From positions 2,294,001-2,358,000 of the forward strand of contig NZ_CP090366.1 of NCBI RefSeq assembly GCF_021432085.1: DNA of 64,000 nt, written 5' to 3'. How positions within the stretch are numbered: position 1 is the first letter of the stretch; each line of letters begins with the position of its first letter. The notes beneath the pieces were generated by a model, which did no database searches, was not told where the DNA came from, and saw only the letters and a list, made by a program, of their open reading frames with translations. The stretch is from Stutzerimonas kunmingensis (GTDB lineage: Bacteria > Pseudomonadota > Gammaproteobacteria > Pseudomonadales > Pseudomonadaceae). Below, piece after piece: positions 45,055-53,680 of the stretch. A program made the translations under genes and the position numbers.

Positions 45055-47712
45055 TCAGGCTGTCACGCCGTCGTCCGCCTCGGTGGCTCGAACCAGCTCC
45101 TCGAAGGCATCTGCCGATAGCGGTCTGCCGAACAGATAACCCTGATAGCGATGGCAGCCATTGGCGAGCAGCATCCCCCGTTGTGGCTCGCTTTCGACAC
45201 CTTCAGCGATGACCTCCAGGCCCAGGCCGGTCGCCAGTGCGCAGATGGCCCGGACGATGGTCAGGCTGCTGCTGTCGTCCGGCAGGCGGCGAATGAAGGT
45301 CTGATCGATCTTCAGCTGATCCAGCGGCAGCTGCTGGAGATAGCTCATCGAGGAATATCCGGTACCGAAGTCGTCGATGGCGAAACGGATGCCGTGCTGC
45401 TTGAGCCGCGTCATGCGGGCGATCGCTTCGGGCATGTTGTCCAGCAGCAGCGTTTCGGTCAGCTCCAGCTTCAGCCGGGCCGGATCGGCACCGCTCCTTT
45501 CCAGCAGCTCGAGCACCCCCTCGACGAAATTGTCCTGGTACAGCAGGTGTGCACTGAGGTTGACCGAGAGACTGAGGTGGGCGAATTCCGGCGTTTCGGC
45601 CCAGCGCGCCAGTTGTGCGCAGGCCTGGGCCAGCACCTGTTGATCGAGGGTGTGGATCAGAGCGGCGTGTTCGGCCTGCGCGATGAATGCCGCCGGAGTG
45701 AGCAGACCGCGCAGCGGGTGCTGCCAGCGCACCAGCGCCTCGGCGCCAATGATGCCTTCGGTCTGCTCCAGCTGCGGCTGGAAATTGAGTATGAATTCGC
45801 CGTTCTTCAAGCCCAGGCGAATCTCTTCCTCCAGACGCAACCGTTCCTGCACGGCCAGCTGCATGCGCGGGTCGAAGAAGCGCAGGGCGTTCTTGCCGGA
45901 AATCTTCGCTTCGTACATCGACATGTCGGCGCGCTTCATCAGCTCGTCGCTGCTGCTGGCTTCGGCACCGAACAGCACCACGCCGATACTGGCGCTGCTG
46001 TACAGCGCGAGATCGGCCAGGCGATACGGCCGATCCAGCGAGTTCAGCAGCTTCATGCCGATGTGCTCGGCCTGGCCCGCCGCGCGTAGCGGGTCATCGC
46101 CGAGGTTCTCCAGCATCACCACGAACTCGTCGCCACCCAGGCGCGCCACCGTGTCGCTGGCGCGCACCTCGGCGTGCAGACGTTCGGCGGCGATGCGCAG
46201 CACCTGGTCGCCGGTCTGGTGCCCGTGCAGGTCGTTGATGTTCTTGAAGTTGTCCAGGTCGATGAACATCAGCGCGCCCAGCTGATTGCCGCGGCGGCTG
46301 GCGGCCATGGCCTGGTGCAGGCGGTCGAGCAGCAGTCGGCGGTTGGGCAGACCGGTCAGCGGATCGTAGAACGCCAGATTATGAATTCGCTCTTCGGCCG
46401 CCTTGCGATCGGTGATGTCGGTAAAGGCGGCGACATAGTGAGTCACCTCTCCGAGCGCGTTGCGCACCGCGCTGACGGTCAGCCATTCGGGAAAGATCTC
46501 GCCACTCTTGCGCCGGTTCCAGATTTCGCCTTCCCATACGCCGGTGGTTTCAATGCTCGACCACATGCTGCGATAGAACTCCGGGCCGTGCTTGCCGGAC
46601 GCGAGCAGAGCGGTGGTCTGACCGATGGCTTCGGCGGGGCTGTAGCCGCTGATGCGGGTGAAAGCCCGGTTGACCCGCAGGATGCGGTTCTGCGCGTCGG
46701 TAATCAGCATGCCCTGCTGCGATTCGAAGGCGATGGCGGCGATCCTGCGCTCCAGCTCGGTGTTCACCCGTTCCGTGATATCGCGGCTCAGCCAGACCAC
46801 CGCACGCTTCTGTCCTTCCGGCTGCTCCAGCGGCAGCGCGCGGCCTTCGAACACCTTGAGGCCACCCTGAGTCGGCAGGCAGTATTCGATCAGCTGCGGC
46901 ACATCGCTGCTCAGCGTCAGCTGGATGAAGTCGAGGAAGCGACGTTCTTCCTCTTCGGGCATAACGTCGTGCAGGCGGCGACCGAGCAGCTTGCCCGGAT
47001 CGTCATACAGCAGGCTCCGTTCGGCGCAGAGGATTTCCAGGTAGCGGCCATCCTCGTCGAGCACCATGAGCAGATCGGGCATGGCCTGGGTGATGGCGCG
47101 CAGCCTAGCTTCGCTGAAGCGCAGGGCCTGCTCGGTCTTGTCGCGCTCCAGCAGATCCTTGAGCAGGACGCCGAGGGTCGCGGTGGCGATGGGCAGCGCC
47201 AACAGCGCTGGCAAGGCAGCTTCCCGTACGGCGGCGGCGCCGAGCCCGTTGGGCAGCATCAGTGCGATCAGCGCCAGTGCGGCAAGGTGCAGCAGCAAAC
47301 CGAAAGCGAGCAATTGCCAGAAGCCAATGCCGAGCAGACGCTTTCGATATGCACAGCCGTAGGCGAGCCCCAGAGCGATCGGCAACACCACGTTCGCCAG
47401 CCCCGGTACCACACCGGGCCCGCCCAGCCAGAGGCGGTAGCCGCCAGCCAGGGTGCCGGCGATCGTGGCCACCAGCGGTCCGCCGAACAACCCGGCCATG
47501 CTCAGCACCACAGTGCGCGCATCGAGGATGATTCCGGTGTGGCCGACGCTGGTGATCAGCATGCCGATGATGCAGGCGCTGCCGAACCAGAGTCCGGCGA
47601 GCAATTGAGCAGAGAGCTGACCGCTCCGGTTCCAGCTGCGGGCGGTAAAGGCCAGCAGCCAGCACAACGCGAGCAGCATGACCGCGTTCTGTACGACGGC
47701 ATTGATGGTCAA
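45055..47712 (-). CDS. Membrane GGDEF-EAL protein with 5TMR-LYT and PAS domains
   Basis: About 885 residues. The N-terminus has 5-6 membrane helices of the 5TMR-LYT type (LFGGPLVATIAGTLAGGYRL), then two PAS domains (about 205-445), GGDEF with the intact signature LGGDEFVV (about 525) and EAL with GAEALVRWQHP (about 655) and DDFGTGYSSMSYL. Both domains look catalytically competent, so it may make or degrade cyclic di-GMP. The frame starts with TTG at 47712 with an AGGA site upstream; an ATG at 47679 is an alternative. It lies 178 bp after the LOV gene on the same strand and could be its output partner; inference only. Confidence 0.9.
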   Translation of the reverse strand: MTINAVVQNAVMLLALCWLLAFTARSWNRSGQLSAQLLAGLWFGSACIIGMLITSVGHTGIILDARTVVLSMAGLFGGPLVATIAGTLAGGYRLWLGGPGVVPGLANVVLPIALGLAYGCAYRKRLLGIGFWQLLAFGLLLHLAALALIALMLPNGLGAAAVREAALPALLALPIATATLGVLLKDLLERDKTEQALRFSEARLRAITQAMPDLLMVLDEDGRYLEILCAERSLLYDDPGKLLGRRLHDVMPEEEERRFLDFIQLTLSSDVPQLIEYCLPTQGGLKVFEGRALPLEQPEGQKRAVVWLSRDITERVNTELERRIAAIAFESQQGMLITDAQNRILRVNRAFTRISGYSPAEAIGQTTALLASGKHGPEFYRSMWSSIETTGVWEGEIWNRRKSGEIFPEWLTVSAVRNALGEVTHYVAAFTDITDRKAAEERIHNLAFYDPLTGLPNRRLLLDRLHQAMAASRRGNQLGALMFIDLDNFKNINDLHGHQTGDQVLRIAAERLHAEVRASDTVARLGGDEFVVMLENLGDDPLRAAGQAEHIGMKLLNSLDRPYRLADLALYSSASIGVVLFGAEASSSDELMKRADMSMYEAKISGKNALRFFDPRMQLAVQERLRLEEEIRLGLKNGEFILNFQPQLEQTEGIIGAEALVRWQHPLRGLLTPAAFIAQAEHAALIHTLDQQVLAQACAQLARWAETPEFAHLSLSVNLSAHLLYQDNFVEGVLELLERSGADPARLKLELTETLLLDNMPEAIARMTRLKQHGIRFAIDDFGTGYSSMSYLQQLPLDQLKIDQTFIRRLPDDSSSLTIVRAICALATGLGLEVIAEGVESEPQRGMLLANGCHRYQGYLFGRPLSADAFEELVRATEADDGVTA

Positions 47713-47890
47713 GACAAAATCCTAGGGCGCAACCGCCCACTGCAGGATGGTGAAATGGCGATTTGCCAGTATCCCATATCCACCGCTACCGAGTAACGGC
47801 ACTTAGGTAGGGTTGCCCGGGGTACTTGAGGGCGCAGCGCTGCCGCATCGTTGAGCCAACGGCTCGGCGGTCGCGGGCCGGGCGGCGTGC

Positions 47891-48331
47891 TCAGTTCTGC
47901 GCGAGCTTCGCCTTCAGTTCGCGAATCTCGGCTTCCAGCGCTTCGACGCGTTGCAGGGCGTCGACCTCGGCGGTGACGTTCTTCTGGATGCCAATGAAGT
48001 AGGTCAGCTGATCGGCCTCGTTGAACACCGGCGTGATGGAAAGCTCGTTCCAGAACGGCGTGCCGTCCTTACGGTAGTTGCGGATGATCTGGCGGCACGG
48101 CTGGTTGTTCTTCACCGCCTCGCGGATGGCCTGCAGGGCCGGCTGGTCGCGGTCCTCGCCCTGCAGGAAGCGGCAGTCGCGGTAGAGGATGTCGTCCACC
48201 GGGTAACCGGTCAGGCGCTCGAACGCCGGGTTGGCGTAGATCAGGATGTTGTCATCACCTTCCTGTTCGGCGACCACGATCCCGTCGTTGGAGGCTTCGA
48301 TAACCAGTTGCAACAGCTTGGCATTGATCAT
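47891..48331 (-). CDS. Short LOV photoreceptor (PpSB1-LOV-like)
   Basis: About 146 residues: a single LOV/PAS domain with short helical caps. The flavin-adduct motif reads RDCRFLQGEDRDQ with photoactive Cys53; other LOV features are YANPAFERLTGY, NYRKDGTPFWNELSITPV and YFIGIQKNVT. The C-terminal helix (VEALEAEIRELKAKL) is a coiled coil for dimer formation. It closely resembles the short LOV proteins of P. putida, which are needed with LitR-type PplR regulators for light-induced transcription. It is the last gene of the folE operon (77 bp after the DUF3833 gene), so the receptor would be made with the response it controls. Confidence 0.92.
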   Translation of the reverse strand: MINAKLLQLVIEASNDGIVVAEQEGDDNILIYANPAFERLTGYPVDDILYRDCRFLQGEDRDQPALQAIREAVKNNQPCRQIIRNYRKDGTPFWNELSITPVFNEADQLTYFIGIQKNVTAEVDALQRVEALEAEIRELKAKLAQN

Positions 48332-48408
48332 GTCACGACATCCTGAAGGGGCATGCCGCGCATTCTAGAACAACTTGGCCCGCTCGGTGCCTTGCAAGTG
48401 CCATCAGC

Positions 48409-48936
48409 TCATTCGTTGCGTTTGCGGAAGAACAGGATGACCTGTCCCACCTCGACGCCGAACTTGCTCATGAACGAACGGTTGGCCAGGGTGTTCTCGT
48501 CGATCAGGTACATCCAGTCGTCCAGGTGTACGTCGTAAACCTTGTCATCCACCGGCAGGCTGAGCACGTAGCGCCAGCGCAGGGCATTGCCGGCCACTTC
48601 GCCAACGGCCTCGCCGACCACGTCTGCAGCCGTGCCGCGCCAGTGCCCCGGGCGTTCCTCGGTCAGCGTCCAGACGCGTTGCTGGGTAGTGCCGTCGCTG
48701 TAGCGGAAGTGTTCGTCGAGGATCAGCTTGTCGCCATCGAGGCTGCCTTCGATCTCGACATGAAAGCGCTTGACGACCTCGCCGGAGCGCTTCTGGAACA
48801 TGCCCCAGGCATCCACTGTGCCGACGAAATACTTGCGCAGATCCAGCTGCGGCTCCTCGTCTCGGTAATGCTCGACATCGACGGCGGTGCAGCTGAGCAG
48901 CAGCAGGCAGCAAGCCAGAATCAGTACCTTTTTCAT
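48409..48936 (-). CDS. DUF3833 lipoprotein
   Basis: About 175 residues. Signal peptide MKKVLILACCLLLLSC with a lipobox LLSC (lipidated Cys16). The body is a beta-rich domain with FVGTVDAWGMFQKRSG, FRYSDGTTQQRVWTL and DDWMYLIDENTLANRSFMSKFG, diagnostic of DUF3833. Function unknown. It overlaps the MFS gene stop (ATGA). DUF3833 genes recur beside photolyase, SDR, Cfa and chalcone-isomerase-like genes in light-regulated clusters of marine gammaproteobacteria. Confidence 0.85.
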   Translation of the reverse strand: MKKVLILACCLLLLSCTAVDVEHYRDEEPQLDLRKYFVGTVDAWGMFQKRSGEVVKRFHVEIEGSLDGDKLILDEHFRYSDGTTQQRVWTLTEERPGHWRGTAADVVGEAVGEVAGNALRWRYVLSLPVDDKVYDVHLDDWMYLIDENTLANRSFMSKFGVEVGQVILFFRKRNE

Positions 48937-50171
48937 GGTTTCGTTTCTCCGCAGGGCAGGGAAGTGAGCAGCCGCGCCGCCAGTAGCTTCAGCAGGCAGG
49001 GCAGGCCGGCGTAGACCAGCGCAAGGTTCCAGCCGGCCGCGGTGCCCGGTTGGTAGTCGCTCAACGCCAGCAATGGCAAAGCCAGACCGGCGAGTGCCAG
49101 CGCCAGCTTGGCGAGAAAGCTCCACAAGCCGAAGTAGGCGGCAGTGGAATCACGCTCCTCGACTGGGATGATGTCGGCCAGCAGCGCTGGTGGCAGGGCC
49201 AGATCGGCTCCGAGGGCAAGGCCGGACATCATGCAGACGCCGGCATAGGCCCAGGCCGAGCCCGGCTCCAGCAGCACCGCCCAGATAAAGGCGGCGCTGG
49301 CGGTGAGCATGCCGATCCGCCAGCTGCGTCGTTTGCCGATGCGATCGGCCAGACGGGTCCAGAGCGGCAGACCCAATGCGCCGCTGATGAAGTAAAGCGC
49401 CAGAAACAGGCCGGTCAGTCGTGCCAGTTGCAGGCGGTCGGCGATGAAGAACAGCGCCAGGGTGGCCGGAATCGCCACCGCCACGGCATTGATGAAGTAG
49501 ACGCCCGCCAGGCGCCGGAACGCAGGGTTGCGCAGCGGCAGTCGCCAGCTGCTGGTTTCGCTACGCACGGTGCGGTGGGGGCGTGGGGCGCCGCATAACA
49601 AGGTCGCCGTGCCGGCTAACAGCAGCACGGCGAAGGTGGCAGCAAAGGTTGCCAGCGCCGTCGCCATGCCGTATCGGGTCGCCAGCACGGTAGGCAGCAC
49701 GCTGGCGAGCACCACGCCGAACAGGCCGGCACCTTCGCGCCAGGCGGCGACTCGGGTGCGGGTATCCGGCTGGTCGGAGAGGCGCGCGCCCCAGGCCAGA
49801 TAGGTGATGTTGATCAGGCTGTGCAAGGTATAGGTGAGCGCCAGCAACGCGCCGAGCCACGCGGCTAAGCCGAAACTGCCTAAGTTGCCGGGTGGGATCA
49901 GCAGTGCCGCCATCGCCAGGCTCAGCAACACGGCCGCGCCGCCGAGCAGAATCGTCCAGCCACGTGGTGAGCGGCGATCGATAAGGCGGCCAAGCCAGGG
50001 GTCTTGCACGGTATCCGCCAGACGGGCGAGGAACAGCACGGCGCCGGTCAGCGTCAGGCCGAGGCCGAGATCGGCCGCATAGAAATTCGGCACCAGCACA
50101 TAGATCGGCAGCATGGCCATCGCCAGCGGCAGGCCGAGCATTCCGTAGGCTGCCAGCGCCGGGCTTTTCAT
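48933..50171 (-). CDS. MFS transporter, GPH/melibiose-like
   Basis: About 412 residues with 12 predicted helices. The loop after helix 2 reads ARLADTVQDPWLGRLIDRRS, as in the glycoside-pentoside-hexuronide (MFS_2) group, and the second half has ARLADRIGKRRSW. Substrate is unknown. Transporters of this type sit next to DUF3833 genes in singlet-oxygen and LitR regulons. Its start overlaps the chalcone-isomerase-like stop and its stop overlaps the DUF3833 start. Confidence 0.88.
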   Translation of the reverse strand: MKSPALAAYGMLGLPLAMAMLPIYVLVPNFYAADLGLGLTLTGAVLFLARLADTVQDPWLGRLIDRRSPRGWTILLGGAAVLLSLAMAALLIPPGNLGSFGLAAWLGALLALTYTLHSLINITYLAWGARLSDQPDTRTRVAAWREGAGLFGVVLASVLPTVLATRYGMATALATFAATFAVLLLAGTATLLCGAPRPHRTVRSETSSWRLPLRNPAFRRLAGVYFINAVAVAIPATLALFFIADRLQLARLTGLFLALYFISGALGLPLWTRLADRIGKRRSWRIGMLTASAAFIWAVLLEPGSAWAYAGVCMMSGLALGADLALPPALLADIIPVEERDSTAAYFGLWSFLAKLALALAGLALPLLALSDYQPGTAAGWNLALVYAGLPCLLKLLAARLLTSLPCGETKP

Positions 50172-50686
50172 CGCTGGCCCAGCAGGTTGCGCCGCAATTT
50201 CTGGTCGCGGCTGCGTGGGTCGAGCCAGATGGCGAAGAAGGCGTCGGCGAACGCAGCGTCGGCGACCTCATGCTGCAGGCGATCATTCACGTAGAAGCGG
50301 CAACCGCGCCCGGGCAAGAAGACGCCAGTGATTCGGTCACCCGCCTCTACATCGACGAAGGCCTGCTGCATGTCTGCGCGCCAGCGGCGCAGTTGTTCGG
50401 CATCGAGCGGCTCGCCGGAGAGTCGCTGAATCTCTTCCAGGCTGGTGCGCACCAGGTCGTCGCGGCTGATGGAGCGGTGATAGGTCAGTTCCAGCGCGAA
50501 CGCCGTACGGGTTTGCAGCGGCGCGGTTTCGCTCCACAGGCGCGCGTCATAGATGCGCAAGCCGAAGAAGCGCAACTGGCCTTCGCCAATCAGTCGCGCC
50601 TGTGGCACGGCTTCGCGCCAGCTCGCTGCTGCGATCAGTGGGATCAGCGAAAGCAGGCTGGCGAGCACGACGCGGCGGATATTCAC
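50168..50686 (-). CDS. Chalcone-isomerase-like exported protein
   Basis: About 172 residues from GTG 50686. Signal peptide (RRVVLASLLSLIPLIAAA) then a domain with EGQLRFFGLRIYDARLWSE, ALELTYHRSISRDDLVRTSLEEI and GDRITGVFLPGRGCRFYVND, matching bacterial chalcone-isomerase-like proteins (CHI fold, usually fatty-acid binding). It lacks any sign of flavonoid chemistry around it; lipid binding in the periplasm is the more likely role. It starts 10 bp after folX. Another in-frame start (ATG at 50737) would lie inside folX. Confidence 0.8.
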   Translation of the reverse strand: MNIRRVVLASLLSLIPLIAAASWREAVPQARLIGEGQLRFFGLRIYDARLWSETAPLQTRTAFALELTYHRSISRDDLVRTSLEEIQRLSGEPLDAEQLRRWRADMQQAFVDVEAGDRITGVFLPGRGCRFYVNDRLQHEVADAAFADAFFAIWLDPRSRDQKLRRNLLGQR

Positions 50687-50696
50687 GACATCGTGC

Positions 50697-51068
50697 TCAG
50701 CGACTGCCGGCGAGGGTGATCGAGACAGAGTCGGCAAAGCGCAGCGCGTGAGGCTTGTCGACTTCCACCTCGGCGTAGCTCACCGCGGGATGTGCCATCA
50801 CCAGGTCGAGGATTTCCTGGGTCATGCGCTCGAGCAGGGCGAAGCGGCTCTGCTCGACATGCCGAATGATCGCCTTGGTGATGGTGCGGTAGTTGAGCGC
50901 CTGCTCGATGTCGTTGTCGCGCACCGCCTCGACCGCCGGGTAGAGGATGTTCAGATTGATCAGCACATCCTGGCGATTGAGTATCTCGTCCTCGTTGATG
51001 CCGATGTAGGTGCGCAGGCGCAGATCCTTCACCCGGATGCGCGCCATGCCAGGTTCCAGGCGCGGCAT
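50697..51068 (-). CDS. folX: Dihydroneopterin triphosphate 2'-epimerase / aldolase-like
   Basis: About 123 residues, FolB/FolX fold ([75 protein letters not shown]). FolX epimerises dihydroneopterin triphosphate; FolB splits dihydroneopterin. FolX is preferred because of the tight link with folE, as in Pseudomonas folE2/folX-type pairs, but FolB activity is possible. The ATG overlaps the folE stop (TAATG). Confidence 0.85.
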   Translation of the reverse strand: MPRLEPGMARIRVKDLRLRTYIGINEDEILNRQDVLINLNILYPAVEAVRDNDIEQALNYRTITKAIIRHVEQSRFALLERMTQEILDLVMAHPAVSYAEVEVDKPHALRFADSVSITLAGSR

Positions 51069-51625
51069 TACTGGCCCCTCCCGATCAACTGTAGAAATTC
51101 CATCCGTGTGTTGCAGGAGCTGCGGAAGGCGCCGAGCATCACCGAGGTGTTCATCACCGAGTTCTGCTTTTCCACGCCCCGCATCATCATGCACATGTGC
51201 TTGGCTTCGATGACCACCGCAACACCAGCGGCGCCGGTGACTTCCTGAATGGCTTCGGCGATCTGGCGGGTCAGGTTTTCCTGGATCTGCAGGCGGCGGG
51301 CGAACATGTCGACGATTCGCGCAATCTTCGACAGGCCCAGCACGCGCCCGGTGGGGATGTACGCCACATGAGCCTTGCCGATGAAGGGCAGCATGTGGTG
51401 CTCGCACAGGGAGTACAGCTCGATGTCCTTGACGATGACCATCTCGTCGTTGTCCGAGGCGAACAGCGCGCCGTTGACGATCTCTTCCAGGCTGCGGTTG
51501 TAACCGCCGCACAGGTATTGCATCGCCTTCGCCGCGCGTTGCGGCGTGTCGCGCAGACCTTCACGCTCCGGGTTTTCACCCACCCCGGAGAGTATTTCGC
51601 GGTAATGACCAGGCAGATCGTTCAT
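51068..51625 (-). CDS. folE: GTP cyclohydrolase I
   Basis: About 185 residues. Signatures: [38 protein letters not shown] (zinc ligands Cys and His), [21 protein letters not shown] and [18 protein letters not shown]. It converts GTP to dihydroneopterin triphosphate, the first step to folate and pterins. The ATG at 51625 gives the normal length. It is the first gene of a six-gene run that ends in the LOV receptor, and folE is among the light-induced genes of P. putida. TGTACA boxes lie about 100 bp upstream. Confidence 0.95.
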   Translation of the reverse strand: MNDLPGHYREILSGVGENPEREGLRDTPQRAAKAMQYLCGGYNRSLEEIVNGALFASDNDEMVIVKDIELYSLCEHHMLPFIGKAHVAYIPTGRVLGLSKIARIVDMFARRLQIQENLTRQIAEAIQEVTGAAGVAVVIEAKHMCMMMRGVEKQNSVMNTSVMLGAFRSSCNTRMEFLQLIGRGQ

Positions 51626-51700
51626 GACGGTTCCTTTTGTGCGCCGGGCGCTGTTGCGTGGAGGGGAATGCTGTTGCATCGATGAGAGATGCGATAAAGC

Positions 51701-51736
51701 TATACGGATATTGCTTCTTGTACAGGTAAATGTACA
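51701..51736 (-). promoter_or_regulatory. TGTACA operator/promoter of the folE-LOV operon
   Basis: Boxes at 51719-51724 and 51731-51736. On the minus strand, TGTACA (51724-51719) is followed after exactly 12 bp by CGTATA (51706-51701), a 11/12 match to the PplR1 consensus T(G/A)TACA-N12-TGTA(C/T)A and a plausible -10 (TATAGC) overlap. A third box at 51827-51832 lies just before the DUF6482-like gene on the other strand. Confidence 0.65.
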
Positions 51737-51843
51737 GGAATATTCTGCTGCATAAGAACTCCTTGGCGCGAGCCCGCCATTTGGCAGGCAGGTGGGCGAT
51801 TGCGGGGCTATGCGGCCAACTGAATCTGTACAGGTATCCGAGT

Positions 51844-52158
51844 ATGAAACAGGGCGTGTCGAGGCTTGGGCTGCGTATTGCGCTATTTCGCGGCCGAATA
51901 GAGCGGGTCGAGCTGCATGGTCTGCGCTGCTGCGGGTACAGCGCCTGGGTGGTCGAGCGCAGCGGTCGTCGCCGGCAGTTCGCCGATGGCCAGCGCAATG
52001 TCTGGAGCGACCAGGGCAGCCTGAAGCGGGAGCTCAGGGCGTGCGGTGTGCGTGAGGTCTACTGGCGGCAGCCGGTCAGCCATGACGAAATGATCGGCCG
52101 CCCGGCTGCTGCGGAATCCGGGTTTGGCCTGCGCATGCCTCTGCTTGCCGACAACTAA
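51844..52158 (+). CDS. Small protein resembling DUF6482
   Basis: About 104 residues. The frame opens further upstream, but ATG 51844 is preferred since the upstream part crosses the folE control region. The C-terminal [18 protein letters not shown] resembles the HDEM motif of the Pseudomonas DUF6482 family; the rest is a compact Arg-rich domain. Function unknown. A TGTACA box ends 11 bp before the ATG, so it could belong to the same light regulon. Its stop overlaps the stop of the converging DCC gene by 3 bases. Confidence 0.6.
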   Translation: MKQGVSRLGLRIALFRGRIERVELHGLRCCGYSAWVVERSGRRRQFADGQRNVWSDQGSLKRELRACGVREVYWRQPVSHDEMIGRPAAAESGFGLRMPLLADN

Positions 52159-52601
52159 AGGCGATCGTCGGTTGCGACGCTGGTCTTCGACGGCTTTTGC
52201 GGCACATTGCACCCGGTTGTGCAGCGACTCGCACCGTCGGGATGCGGCAGCCAGTCAAGATGCGGGCGCAGCACTGCGAACAGCTGGTAACCGAGCAACA
52301 GCAGCGGCCGCAATGGACGCCAGCCGAGCGGTGCGGCCCAGCGACCGTGGCCTGCCAGTCGCCAGCTCCAGTAGGTGGCGTCCACGCCGGTCAGCCAGGC
52401 ACCGCTGGCGCTGCGGGCGTGCAGACGCCGTCGGAGCTGCGTCCGATCCCGGTCGAGCCCTTTAGGATCGAAATCGGCAGCGCTGATATCCACCAGCCGC
52501 AGCCTTGCCGGATCGGCGCTGCGTTCCAGCCAACGAACTTCTCGGGCACACAGTGGACAGGCTCGATCGACATAGAGCGTCAGGGGCAAATCAGGCGTCA
52601 T
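52155..52601 (-). CDS. DCC-family (DUF393) thiol-disulfide oxidoreductase-like protein
   Basis: About 148 residues. It begins LTLYVDRACPLCAREVRWLE, the DxxCPLC motif that names the family, then VDISAADFDPKGLDRD and WSWRLAGHGRW with a short hydrophobic segment (LLLLGYQLFAVL). These are thioredoxin-like small proteins of unknown substrate that are common next to photolyase and LitR genes. It is divergent from the second MerR gene, sharing a 93-bp region with TGTACA boxes. Confidence 0.85.
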   Translation of the reverse strand: MTPDLPLTLYVDRACPLCAREVRWLERSADPARLRLVDISAADFDPKGLDRDRTQLRRRLHARSASGAWLTGVDATYWSWRLAGHGRWAAPLGWRPLRPLLLLGYQLFAVLRPHLDWLPHPDGASRCTTGCNVPQKPSKTSVATDDRL

Positions 52602-52619
52602 TTCATCGCATCTTGCATT

Positions 52620-52636
52620 TGTACAACGTTTGTAGA
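52620..52636. promoter_or_regulatory. TGTACA-TGTAGA operator in the DCC/MerR divergent region
   Basis: TGTACA (52620-52625) and TGTAGA (52631-52636), 5 bp apart. A TTGTAC/TATGCT pair could act as -35/-10 toward the MerR gene. This matches the theme of the other two control regions and suggests autoregulation. Confidence 0.55.
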
Positions 52637-52694
52637 GGGTATGCTGCGAAACGCTGGGTTACAATCTCGGCATTCTTTTCCAGCGAGCCGCCAC

Positions 52695-53642
52695 ATGACC
52701 GATTCTTCCGGCGCTTCGAACCTGGCCTCGAGCGCCTTCGAGCAGCAGGATCTATTCCCTATCCGTGAAGTTTCCCGCCTGACCGGGGTCAACCCGGTCA
52801 CCTTGCGCGCGTGGGAGCGCCGCTACGGGCTGATCCGGCCGACCCGGACCGAGAGCGGCCATCGCCTGTACTCGATGGCCGACGTGGAGGCGGTTCGCAG
52901 CATTCTTTCCTGGACCGAGCGTGGCGTGGCGGTAAGCAAGGTCGGCAGCATACTGGCGCGCAGCGCAGCGACCCGCGAGGCAGAGGAACCGACCGCAACC
53001 CCCAGTAGCGAGTGGAACGAGTGGCAGGGGCAACTGCGTGATGCGGTGAATGGTTTCGACGAGGTGCGGCTGGAGCAGCTATACGGCCAGATCTTCTCCA
53101 CCTATCCGCTGGCTGTGGTGTTTCAGGATGTCCTGTTGCCGGTGTGGCAGGAGCTGCTGCTGCGTCAGGAGGAATTTGGCGGTACCAGCGAGTGGCTGTT
53201 TCTCGATGCCTTCCTTCGTGCCCGGGCGCTGCAGCGGCTGCAGCTGGCCCGTATGCCGGCTGGCGAGCGTGTACTGCTCGCCGCGATGCCGGGGCAGTGT
53301 CGCGAGCTGGAATTGCTCGTGGCGGGCCTGATGCTCAGTGGCGACAGCCTGGCCGTCAGCGTGTTGCCGATCGGGCAGCCGCTGGAAGAACTCGCGCTGG
53401 TCTGCGACAAGATGAAACCGCAGGGGCTGGTGCTGTTCTCCAACGTTCCCCATGGCGAGGCGCAGTTGCGCCAGCTCAACAAGCTGTCCCTCGCGCTTGA
53501 TTGCTCCTTGGCTTTGGCCGGGGAGGCGGCCGAACTGGGTCGTGAAGCGCTGGCGGGTACGCCGATCGCCTGCCTCGGCAGTTCCGGCAAGCTGATGCAG
53601 CGCCGTCTGCGCCAGTTCCTGGCCGGCCAGCTGGATACCTGA
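52695..53642 (+). CDS. Second LitR/CarH-like MerR-family regulator
   Basis: About 315 residues. HTH at about 20-90 (FPIREVSRLTGVNPVTLRAWE; ERRYGLIRPTRTESGHRLY), then the same two-part C-terminal layout as the other MerR gene. The equivalent of the cobalamin His motif reads PGQCRELE, with Arg in place of the ligating His, so B12 binding is unlikely. P. putida has three such PplR paralogues that act together, two of them paired with LOV genes; two paralogues lie within 12 kb here. It has its own TGTACA boxes, and pqqF follows after 38 bp on the same strand. Confidence 0.85.
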   Translation: MTDSSGASNLASSAFEQQDLFPIREVSRLTGVNPVTLRAWERRYGLIRPTRTESGHRLYSMADVEAVRSILSWTERGVAVSKVGSILARSAATREAEEPTATPSSEWNEWQGQLRDAVNGFDEVRLEQLYGQIFSTYPLAVVFQDVLLPVWQELLLRQEEFGGTSEWLFLDAFLRARALQRLQLARMPAGERVLLAAMPGQCRELELLVAGLMLSGDSLAVSVLPIGQPLEELALVCDKMKPQGLVLFSNVPHGEAQLRQLNKLSLALDCSLALAGEAAELGREALAGTPIACLGSSGKLMQRRLRQFLAGQLDT

Positions 53643-53680
53643 GTCATGCGCACAGCTGTCCGGCAACAGGAGATCGATCC

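Noticed and set aside
51730-51843. Upstream extension of the DUF6482-like frame to ATG 51730
   Set aside because: It would begin inside the TGTACA boxes of the folE promoter, and the added 38 residues have no resemblance to the family.
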